Position numbers and translations under genes: made by a program. A stretch of DNA of 16,214 nucleotides from Balneolales bacterium (GTDB lineage: Bacteria > Bacteroidota > Rhodothermia > Balneolales > HLUCCA01): contig JAIUMT010000038.1 in the NCBI GenBank assembly GCA_022565415.1, positions 1 through 16,214 on the forward strand, written 5' to 3'. Under the pieces are notes generated by a model. That model made no database searches. It saw only the letters and a list, made by a program, of their open reading frames with translations, and was not told where the DNA came from. Positions 7,009-13,894 of this stretch are shown here, in pieces. Position 1 is the stretch's first letter. Every line of letters starts with the position of its first letter.

Positions 7009-7548
7009 ATGAATGTAGGCTTGGTCACCGGATTTGTAATTGGAGGAATGCTGCTACTATCGCTGATGGTTTTAAATAACCGCATAGCTCAGAATAGTGG
7101 TCAAACTGCATTAACTCAGATGACCAAGGAAACCATGACTACTGTATCTGAAATGGTTAGCACCGACATCCGACGAATTGGTCAGGGTATTGCAGCAGCA
7201 CCAATCACGCATGCCAGCGAGAATCGAATCGTTTTTTTATCTGCCGTAGACGGAATTAACCCTGCCACGGTTGAATGGTTATACGATCCTAACGAAGAAT
7301 TACCAGGATCACAAAATCCGAACGACAGGATGTTATATCGAATAGTGAACAACGACACGACTCGAATTCCGCTTGGTGTAACACAATTCAATTTCACCTA
7401 TTTTGATGAAGATCATGCAATTACTGCTGTATTGGATCAAATTCGCAGAATCAGAGTTGAAGTTATGGTGGAAAGTCAGGCCGGATATGGAAATGAGTTT
7501 TCCAGGTCGTTCTGGGAGTCTGAAATCACGCCACGTGCCATTCAATAA
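7009..7548 (+). CDS. Minor-pilin-like (PilW/GspJ-like) membrane-anchored protein
   Basis: The 179-residue protein starts MNVGLVTG and runs at once into a hydrophobic helix (about 4-22, LVTGFVIGGMLLLSLMVLN). An amphipathic helix and a beta-rich domain follow. The segment STDIRRIGQGI (about 51-61) resembles the DIRRAGY region of PilW/GspJ minor pilins. Later residues (FTYFDEDHAITAVLDQIRRIRVEV) fit the conserved C-terminal sheet of that group. No prepilin cleavage motif is present: Gly4 and Gly8 lie before or inside the helix without Phe/Met plus Glu5. A GGAG site (6999-7002) overlaps the preceding stop, and the gap is 3 nt, so translation may be coupled to the CNB gene. Confidence in a minor-pilin role is moderate to good. 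Confidence 0.68.
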   Translation: MNVGLVTGFVIGGMLLLSLMVLNNRIAQNSGQTALTQMTKETMTTVSEMVSTDIRRIGQGIAAAPITHASENRIVFLSAVDGINPATVEWLYDPNEELPGSQNPNDRMLYRIVNNDTTRIPLGVTQFNFTYFDEDHAITAVLDQIRRIRVEVMVESQAGYGNEFSRSFWESEITPRAIQ

Positions 7549-7563
7549 TACCGAGGTCTATGT

Positions 7564-8676
7564 ATGGGAAGAGCAATGTTATTTTTAGTGTCGGGTAGTT
7601 TCATCCTTTTTGCGATGATTCAGCTCGGTGTGTTCGATCGCCAAGCTACGATGAATGAAGTAAACGTGGAATATGTGCTGGCCGCGCAGTCTCGGAATGT
7701 GGCCAATAGCGGACTAGAACGAGCCATTAATCGCATCAGTACAGATTTTAGTTGGCGAACTGGGTTAGACGCACCAGTTTCGTATAATTTTGGCAGTGGT
7801 ACCGCGAGTGTTACCGTTGTTGATGGAACATTTACGGGTGTAAGTTTGCCATTCGGATTTATTGAAATACGAAGCTCGGGAAATTCTAATGGGGTTACAT
7901 CGGTTGCAGTTGCACGAATTCGTGTTGAAAACGGCCTTCCTCAGGTACACGGAACGATGGGGATTTTTACCGACAATTTGAGCTTTAACGTATCTGGATC
8001 GTCATTTTTGATAACAGGTCACGACACCAATCCTGACGGAACTGCCGGCTTACTAGAGAGTTTACCGGGCATTGCGGTGAATAGTCAGGCAGCTTTCGAT
8101 GAAATTTATAACTCCCTGAATAACACACAACGCGGACGAATTCAGGGCGAAGAGACCCCCGATGACCTATTCGATACTATAGGCGGACTTTTAGGTGCTA
8201 ACAAGCCAAGTCTCACCATAGATCCGTCGATGGATGGAGATGCCTTGGAAGATTTCGTTCAACTTGCGATTTCAAACGCTGATGTAATCTACGATGACCA
8301 TGTGGCAAGTGGTGAAGGATCACTCGGTACTGTTGAAGCACCACAGGTTGTTATTGTAAACGGTACGTTGGAAGTCCGAAATGCCACCGGAGCAGGAATT
8401 ATTATCATCAAAGAAGGTGGTAGCCTGGATGCACGCGGGAACTTTGATAAGTTTGAAGGGTTAATTATTGTGCAGGGCAACGCCGATCTTACACGGGGTA
8501 ATATCAACATTATGGGCGCGATGCTCTTTGGTGGATCCAATCCATCAGTTGAAATCGATATCGATTTTCGGGGTAACGTAAACATCCAATACAGTAGCCA
8601 TGTGTTAAATAATTTGTCTACACGCTTACCCCAAACTGCCGGTATGAAGCAGGAATTGGTATCAATCTTTGATTAA
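7564..8676 (+). CDS. Large minor-pilin-like (PilX/GspK-like) protein with beta-rich C-terminal domain
   Basis: The 370-residue protein has a hydrophobic N-terminal helix at about 5-21 (MLFLVSGSFILFAMIQL). AAQSRNVANSGLERAINRI follows, which matches the ARxxAEAGLxxA pattern of PilX-type proteins. Residues about 257-350 are repetitive beta strands with Val/Ile-rich turns and glycines (IVNGTLEVRN, GSLDARGNF, NADLTRGNINIMG), suggesting a beta-solenoid. Such large minor pilins often sit at the fibre tip and may bind surfaces or other cells; that is inference. The ATG at 7564 has a GAGG site at 7553-7556; an overlapping ATG at 7560 is in another frame. No canonical prepilin signal is seen (MGRAMLF). 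This gene ends the first block of the operon; a 109-nt gap with an inverted repeat follows. Confidence 0.65.
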   Translation: MGRAMLFLVSGSFILFAMIQLGVFDRQATMNEVNVEYVLAAQSRNVANSGLERAINRISTDFSWRTGLDAPVSYNFGSGTASVTVVDGTFTGVSLPFGFIEIRSSGNSNGVTSVAVARIRVENGLPQVHGTMGIFTDNLSFNVSGSSFLITGHDTNPDGTAGLLESLPGIAVNSQAAFDEIYNSLNNTQRGRIQGEETPDDLFDTIGGLLGANKPSLTIDPSMDGDALEDFVQLAISNADVIYDDHVASGEGSLGTVEAPQVVIVNGTLEVRNATGAGIIIIKEGGSLDARGNFDKFEGLIIVQGNADLTRGNINIMGAMLFGGSNPSVEIDIDFRGNVNIQYSSHVLNNLSTRLPQTAGMKQELVSIFD

Positions 8677-8690
8677 TTTTATGTGAGTCA

Positions 8691-8750
8691 ACCGATTCTT
8701 GTTTCAAATGTTCGTAAAATGTTGTACCCTCATTCGAACAAGAATTTGGT
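8691..8750. repeat. Inverted repeat upstream of the PilT-like gene
   Basis: ATTCTTGTT (8695-8703) and AACAAGAAT (8737-8745) are perfect 9-nt inverted copies. The stem can be extended outward with a wobble and a one-base bulge to ACC (8691-8693) pairing with GGT (8748-8750). A competing shorter stem uses TGTTCG (8709-8714) with CGAACA (8735-8740), which overlaps the right arm, so two mutually exclusive folds are possible. No T run follows, so it is not a standard terminator. It could be an operator, an mRNA stabiliser or a processing site between the minor pilin block and the retraction ATPase gene. Confidence 0.6.
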
Positions 8751-8770
8751 CTTACTCAATTTCGTTTTTA

Positions 8771-8776
8771 TATAAT
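8771..8776 (+). promoter_or_regulatory. Candidate -10 box before the PilT-like gene
   Basis: A perfect TATAAT lies 9 nt before the ATG at 8786. TTGGTC (8746-8751) is a possible -35 but with a long 19-nt spacer, and it overlaps the right arm of the inverted repeat. If used, transcription would start about 3 nt before the ATG, giving an almost leaderless message, which agrees with the absence of a Shine-Dalgarno sequence. The AT-rich context makes a chance match possible. Confidence 0.3.
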
Positions 8777-8785
8777 GTCTAACTG

Positions 8786-10015
8786 ATGTCATCGTATCTC
8801 GATCACTTAAATACCGATATTTTTGAATCCATCCGGAGTGAAGTTCCGGATGCAATTATGGGGAAAGAGCGCTATCTGCTGATTGCGGAAGTCCTTGATA
8901 AAATGGGACCTGAAGCAGCCGAGGAGCTCACTGATTTCGTGCATGCATTGCTCCAACACATGACAACTGTTGATGCATCTGATGTCGACCTTGGTGGAAC
9001 CGGTTGCCAAGACAAGATATGGTACCGCGTTTTTGGTCAGAAAAGACCCTGGAATGATGGTCCGACGATTTCCCGATTCCACAGCGATGTGCTTTGTGTA
9101 TCTATCCTAACTGCCGATATGCTCGATACCTTGCTGGAGAAACGGAACCTCGATTTTTCGTATACAGCAAACTCAGGTACCCAGTCAGAATCGCGTTTTC
9201 GGGCCGATATGTACTTCGATTTGGAACACCTCGCCTTAAACATGAGGAAAATCAATAATGAGGTTCGTCCGTTTAAGAACTTGAAGTTGCATCCTGAGGT
9301 GGCCAAGGCATTGAGTCTGAAGTACTTGAAGTTTGGTCTCACGTTGATAACTGGAATTACAGGATCGGGTAAGTCATCGACTCTAGATACCATCATCGAT
9401 GCCAATAACCGCTCCGTTGACGGACATATCGTCATCATATCCTCTCCTATTGAGATGATTCACGTACCTAAGCGTTGTATTGTGCGTCACCGTGAGGTAG
9501 GCCGCGATACCTTATCGTTTAAAGTGGGTGCAATTGAAGCGCTGCGACAAGATCCGGACATCATTGTGATTGGTGAGCTTCGCGACGCCGAAACCATCAT
9601 GACAGCCCTGGAAATCACCGATTCGGGTCACAAAACGTTTTCGACATTGCACACGGCTTCGACCACAGAAAGTATAGACCGAATTATTGGCGAAGTCCCC
9701 TCAACCGAACAAGATCGGGTTAGAAATCGACTTGCCGACGTGCTAACCTGCGTAATTTCTCAAAAACTGGTTCCTACAACCGACGGGAAATTAGTAATGG
9801 CCAAAGAGGTTTTGCTTAATACGACTTCAATCAAAGCCGCCATCCGGAACAATAACACCGGTGAAATTTATCAGATGCTGATGGAGGGTGCCAATGTGGG
9901 CATGTTGACTCTAGAGCAGGATCTCAAGCGTCTGTATGAAGAGGGTACGATATCGTTGGAAGAGGCTTACAATCAAGCCAACAACAAGAAAAAACTCAAA
10001 GATATTATTAACTAA
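8786..10015 (+). CDS. pilT: PilT-like retraction ATPase with altered Asp box
   Basis: The 409-residue secretion ATPase resembles PilT: ASDVDLGG near residue 62 (PilT ASDLHL), a PAS-like N-domain, RFRADMYFD, then the RecA-like core. Walker A is GITGSGKSST (190-199, Lys196), Walker B is RQDPDIIVIGELRDAET (Glu264) and the His box is SGHKTFSTLHTAST. It has no four-cysteine zinc site, which separates it from PilB/GspE. PilT normally drives pilus depolymerisation. The Asp box, normally I-E-D-P-I-E, reads I-S-S-P-I-E (Ser219, Ser220), so the acidic pair thought to support catalysis is missing. It is longer than usual PilT (about 345-370), mainly through extra N-terminal sequence. It follows a gap with an inverted repeat and possible promoter; the PilM-PilN fusion starts 11 nt later. 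Confidence 0.88.
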   Translation: MSSYLDHLNTDIFESIRSEVPDAIMGKERYLLIAEVLDKMGPEAAEELTDFVHALLQHMTTVDASDVDLGGTGCQDKIWYRVFGQKRPWNDGPTISRFHSDVLCVSILTADMLDTLLEKRNLDFSYTANSGTQSESRFRADMYFDLEHLALNMRKINNEVRPFKNLKLHPEVAKALSLKYLKFGLTLITGITGSGKSSTLDTIIDANNRSVDGHIVIISSPIEMIHVPKRCIVRHREVGRDTLSFKVGAIEALRQDPDIIVIGELRDAETIMTALEITDSGHKTFSTLHTASTTESIDRIIGEVPSTEQDRVRNRLADVLTCVISQKLVPTTDGKLVMAKEVLLNTTSIKAAIRNNNTGEIYQMLMEGANVGMLTLEQDLKRLYEEGTISLEEAYNQANNKKKLKDIIN

Positions 10016-10026
10016 CTTTTTGCAGT

Positions 10027-11733
10027 GTGTTTGAATTGAGTAAACGTGAAATCACCGGTATTTCGTTAGATAACGATGTACTCAAACTGGCCACTTTGGA
10101 GATTTCCAAAGACCGGGTGACGGTGGTACGGCTGCAGAAAGCCCGACTTCTGCAACCACTGAAAAAACAGGAAGAGGCATCGGATGAAAACATCGATGTA
10201 ATGTCGGGGAGTGATGATGTAGAGGATGCCGTTTTCGGAATAGAAGATTCCGATTCGTTAACAACGGCTCTGAACGACGACATGCCTGACGACTGGGATA
10301 TGGCCAGTGAATCGGCACCTTTCTTGGAAGATGATTCCAATGCTGGAGTTATGGCCAATTTGCTCAGAGAGCAGTTGACAAAAAGTATCACAACCGCCAT
10401 CAATATCCCGTTCGAGCAGACCTATCTGCAGAATGTCACCGATTTAGACCTTGAAAAAAACAGCAAGAAGAAAATCCAGAAAGAGCTGCATCAACGTCTG
10501 GAGTTGCTTTATGGTCATCCCGTTACCGACGACCAGATTTCATGGATAAAAAGCGATGATGAAAAAACACTGCTTGTTGGCTCCATCGACCGTGATGTTC
10601 AGGCATTAAAGCTTCTCGATGAGAGTCTGCCCCTATTCGATGGCAAAGTGACCGTCCGAAATGTATTAAGTGAAGAGATTGTACTCGCCGGAATGGTTCG
10701 CACCAACTACCATATTCTGGATCACGAGTACACCTGTATTGTGCATGTGCGGGAATCAACCACCCATGTTATCTTCATGAAAGGCAGTGAGTTTCACTCA
10801 ATTCTGCCAGTTATTAAAGAAGGTGTAAAGAACAAACGGGTAGCGCGAACTATTTTCAGTAAGGTACTTTTCGAGGTAGAGCGTGGAAAAATCCCTACCC
10901 TCGACCGAATACTTATTACCGGAGAAACACTGGAAGGAAACCTTCTGGAGTTTCTGTCGGAGCAGTTTATCGATGTCGAGGTCGGACATTTCGAGTACGA
11001 TGGCGACAAGTTTGATGTGGATGCCACACTATCCGACGACTACCGCGATTATCTCAAAGCGATTGGCGTGGCCTGGGCTTCTTCCGAACACGAGAAAGCC
11101 GACTTCATCAACCTCACATTCCTGCCAAAATATGTTCAAACTCGTCAGCAGGTTTTTAAATTAGAATGGCACGGATTCATACTTTTGATGATGATTGCAT
11201 TAACTCCGATTTTGTTCAACTATATGTATCAGCAGAAGCAAGCCGAGCTTCAGGATTACATCCAAACTTCGCAAAGAGTTGATCAGCAAATCAGAGAAAC
11301 CCGCGTTATTGCCCAGATGGTCGATAATTTATCGGCCGAATATGCCACCTACGAGCAACGTGTAAACTTGCTAGATACTCTCAGTTACAATGCACATAAA
11401 TGGTCACAAACACTACGAATTCTAAACAACTCTGCTCAAGATGTAAACAGTGTTTGGATTACGAACTTTCAAGGTGACGGGGCAAATTTGATTCTGCAGG
11501 GTTCTGCGATTCACCGCGACCGAATTCCAAGATTTAGCAATCAGTTTCACGATGCTGTTATTCAGCAGGTAACTGAGCGGGAAGAACGCGGCATGATTTT
11601 ATACGATTTTGTACTACAGGTGCGCGAAATTGCGGATAGTCCGGCTGTATTTCGTCCCGAAAAAGTAGTTGCCCCCGACGACATTCTACGAATGCGTGAA
11701 ACAACCGACAACGTTGGTACTATAGAGCAATAA
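10027..11733 (+). CDS. PilM-PilN fusion protein (GspL-like), alignment complex
   Basis: The 568-residue protein combines two T4P parts. Residues 1-about 350 resemble PilM, the cytoplasmic actin-like protein: GISLDNDVLKLATLE at 11-25 takes the place of the phosphate-1 motif, and RILITGETLEGN lies late in the domain. An acidic low-complexity insert spans about 48-102. NLTFLP (362-367) corresponds to the INLLP motif with which PilN begins, followed by a membrane helix (about 381-402), a coiled coil (403-450) and a small periplasmic domain. In most T4P systems these are separate proteins; GspL of type II secretion has a similar fused plan. The GTG start is the only reasonable one, since an in-frame stop lies at 10009-10011 and the PilM fold begins at residue 11. 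The actin-like ATP site looks degenerate (DND in place of DIG). Confidence 0.82.
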   Translation: MFELSKREITGISLDNDVLKLATLEISKDRVTVVRLQKARLLQPLKKQEEASDENIDVMSGSDDVEDAVFGIEDSDSLTTALNDDMPDDWDMASESAPFLEDDSNAGVMANLLREQLTKSITTAINIPFEQTYLQNVTDLDLEKNSKKKIQKELHQRLELLYGHPVTDDQISWIKSDDEKTLLVGSIDRDVQALKLLDESLPLFDGKVTVRNVLSEEIVLAGMVRTNYHILDHEYTCIVHVRESTTHVIFMKGSEFHSILPVIKEGVKNKRVARTIFSKVLFEVERGKIPTLDRILITGETLEGNLLEFLSEQFIDVEVGHFEYDGDKFDVDATLSDDYRDYLKAIGVAWASSEHEKADFINLTFLPKYVQTRQQVFKLEWHGFILLMMIALTPILFNYMYQQKQAELQDYIQTSQRVDQQIRETRVIAQMVDNLSAEYATYEQRVNLLDTLSYNAHKWSQTLRILNNSAQDVNSVWITNFQGDGANLILQGSAIHRDRIPRFSNQFHDAVIQQVTEREERGMILYDFVLQVREIADSPAVFRPEKVVAPDDILRMRETTDNVGTIEQ

Positions 11734-11743
11734 CCCACAGATT

Positions 11744-12604
11744 ATGTCCTACGCATTACGAAATACATTAATTTTACTGGCCACATTGCTCATAATGATT
11801 GGCGGAAGCTGGTTGTTTTTGAACTACAAGTTTGTGTCAGAGCTGGAAGCTCAGGGAGTTCAGGTAGAACGTAAAGAAGCCGAACTTCAACGACTATCTG
11901 CCTCGGCAGACAACTTCTTACTAGTTCAGGAGCGTCACGCCCGTATTAAGTATGAATTTGAGAATCATTCGAAAGAATTGCTCGAAGATAACAGCCTTGC
12001 AACGGTATTTGACTTTTTACGCTCCATCAACCGCGGACTATCCTACACAACCATGAATTTCGCACTTCGCGATTCGGTTCGGAATAACGATCATGGTATC
12101 ATCAGGGTTCGTATCGATGGTGAGGCGACCTATCGCGGATTGTTCAACTTCCTAACCATTATGGAACAGAGTTCACCAATTGTGCGCGTAACTGATCTGA
12201 GGCTGGCTCCGATGGGGCGCGAGGCCGATGTTTTATCGCGTGTACGTTACGAACTGAATGCCGACTTTTATTACGCCCGAGGCACTACAACCACCGATTC
12301 TGAAATCGTAATTAGCGACAACATCTCGACCTATATGCATAATCCGTTCTATGCATTAATCCATCAGATACCAGATAATTTACAGGAGTTACCTGATGTG
12401 GACGCGAGTCGACTGGTCGGTTTGGTCAGGAACGGTGCTTACATTTTAAATCAGCGTAACCAAATGGAATTTCTTCAAATAGGGGATCCGGTTTACCTGG
12501 GAACCCTTCAAAGTGTGAATATGAATGAGCGAACGGCTGCTTTCCGATTAGATCGGGGCGGAATTCGCGACGTCGTCGTATTAAGAATCAACGAAACGGA
12601 ATAA
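11744..12604 (+). CDS. PilO-PilP fusion protein, alignment complex
   Basis: The 286-residue protein has a membrane helix at about 7-27 (NTLILLATLLIMIGGSWLFL), a coiled coil (about 30-70) and a PilO-like domain (about 75-180). The latter carries RVRIDGEATYRGLFNFLTIM, matching the PilO pattern of a small domain before YxxLxxFLxxL. After a linker, residues about 199-286 resemble PilP: HNPFYALI (PilP D/N-P-F), then LVGLVRNGAYILN, a QIGDPVYLGTLQSV segment and a final hydrophobic strand. PilP normally is a separate lipoprotein joining PilN/PilO to the secretin; here the membrane helix of PilO would anchor it. GspC HR domains are an alternative match for the C-terminal part. It starts 10 nt after the PilM-PilN gene and ends just before the secretin gene, so the order M-N-O-P-Q is retained. 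Confidence 0.8.
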   Translation: MSYALRNTLILLATLLIMIGGSWLFLNYKFVSELEAQGVQVERKEAELQRLSASADNFLLVQERHARIKYEFENHSKELLEDNSLATVFDFLRSINRGLSYTTMNFALRDSVRNNDHGIIRVRIDGEATYRGLFNFLTIMEQSSPIVRVTDLRLAPMGREADVLSRVRYELNADFYYARGTTTTDSEIVISDNISTYMHNPFYALIHQIPDNLQELPDVDASRLVGLVRNGAYILNQRNQMEFLQIGDPVYLGTLQSVNMNERTAAFRLDRGGIRDVVVLRINETE

Positions 12605-12617
12605 CTGAGTGACTCCT

Positions 12618-13847
12618 ATGAACATCAGATTTACTACCTCAAAACTGTGCGGAATATTGCTACTACTGGTAGTCGCCGGCAGTTCTTTACCCACCACCGG
12701 CCTGTCGCAAGAACGGCTTCCGTTTCGCGAATACACCAATCCCGATGAATTGGTGACCCTAGGCCGAGAAACATCCCTATCTCAAACATTCATGATTCTG
12801 GGCGGATTCTCACGCCGGTTCGACGACAAAGTGATAATCGACAGATCGGGTCGATCCGGTGCAATTGGGGTCAATATTCCGAGTATGCACTGGCGACAGG
12901 CGCTCGATGTGATTGCCAATTCAAATAACCTGGTAGTTTTCGAAGATCGGGACTTTATTGAAATCACGCCGGCACCAACCCGCACCGATGACAGACCAGC
13001 GGCTCAAGGTCCACGTCCGGCAGCGGGACCGGCGCAAGAAGTCCTTGCCACATTAGACACCCGTGAAATCGAGATATCAGCCATTTTCTTTGAAGGTAAC
13101 CGTCGAAAACTCCGTGAAATTGGTGTTAACTGGAGTGCCATCCGCGATGGTGTTGTACAAGTTGCGAACCTTGCCGCTGATGGAGTTTCTCTAGAGGCAT
13201 TGCAAGTTACTGTTCCGACACAAACCCTGAACGGCGGATGGGAAGTAAGTGCATTACTGAACACACTCGAATTATTGAATGTGGGTGAGATTCTATCGTC
13301 GCCACGTGTGAAAGTAATGGATGGAAAAGAGGGAGATATCCAGGTCGGACAAGATTTCTCCATTAAGCAACGAGATTTTGCCGGTAACATTACCGATGCG
13401 TTTTTCAGCACAGGTACCATACTTCGGGTAACTCCGAACATCATCACCCAGCAAGATACTTCGTTTATATTGCTGAATATCATGGCCGAGCGAAGTACAG
13501 CTAACCCGGATCCGGTAAGTACCATCATCAACAAGCAAGAGGCTGTAACCCAGGTTCTGCTCTACAGTGGTGAATCGACCGTAATAGCCGGACTTTACGA
13601 AACCGATGAGTTAACAATCCGTCGTGGAATACCATTTTTGAAAGATCTTCCGCCCTGGTTTTTCGGTCTTCGTTACATCTTTGGGTACAACTCATACGAA
13701 GTAAATCAGACCGAATTAATTATCGTTATAAAAGCCGAAATCATCCCTTCCCTTCGCGAACGCTTCAATCAGACCCGCGGAACAAGTTTGGAAGTTTTGG
13801 ATCAAGGCAGAATGCAGTTACTGGAAAACAACCTGAATAGGGACTAA
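12618..13847 (+). CDS. pilQ: Short PilQ/GspD-family outer-membrane secretin
   Basis: The 409-residue protein would form the outer-membrane pore for the pilus. The ATG at 12618 gives a good signal peptide (MNIRFTTSKLCGILLLLVVA, cleavage likely after about residue 32). A GTG at 12609 would add only MTP and remains possible. One N0/STN-like domain follows (about 50-120, ending VIANSNNLVVFEDRDFIEITP), then a Pro/Ala linker (about 123-140). The secretin core (about 141-390) contains VMDGKEGDIQVGQDF (from 233), STGTILRVTPN, LYSGESTVIAGL and RRGIPFLKDLP. The protein is much shorter than typical PilQ/GspD (600-750 residues), lacking AMIN and N1-N3 repeats. It starts 13 nt after the PilO-PilP gene. 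No pilotin gene is seen. Confidence 0.9.
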   Translation: MNIRFTTSKLCGILLLLVVAGSSLPTTGLSQERLPFREYTNPDELVTLGRETSLSQTFMILGGFSRRFDDKVIIDRSGRSGAIGVNIPSMHWRQALDVIANSNNLVVFEDRDFIEITPAPTRTDDRPAAQGPRPAAGPAQEVLATLDTREIEISAIFFEGNRRKLREIGVNWSAIRDGVVQVANLAADGVSLEALQVTVPTQTLNGGWEVSALLNTLELLNVGEILSSPRVKVMDGKEGDIQVGQDFSIKQRDFAGNITDAFFSTGTILRVTPNIITQQDTSFILLNIMAERSTANPDPVSTIINKQEAVTQVLLYSGESTVIAGLYETDELTIRRGIPFLKDLPPWFFGLRYIFGYNSYEVNQTELIIVIKAEIIPSLRERFNQTRGTSLEVLDQGRMQLLENNLNRD

Positions 13848-13894
13848 AAACGGTTATTTGCCATTTTTAGCACTAGTTTAAAACTGGCACAATC

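Noticed and set aside
2079..13847. The locus as a type II secretion system
   Set aside because: A PilT-like ATPase and the M-N-O-P-Q order point to a T4P; the GspL-like fusion alone is not enough. A T2SS-like role is not fully excluded.
13848..13894. Terminator hairpin between the secretin and DUF3095 genes
   Set aside because: Only a 5-bp TGCCA/TGGCA pair around an AT-rich loop is present, with no T run after it.
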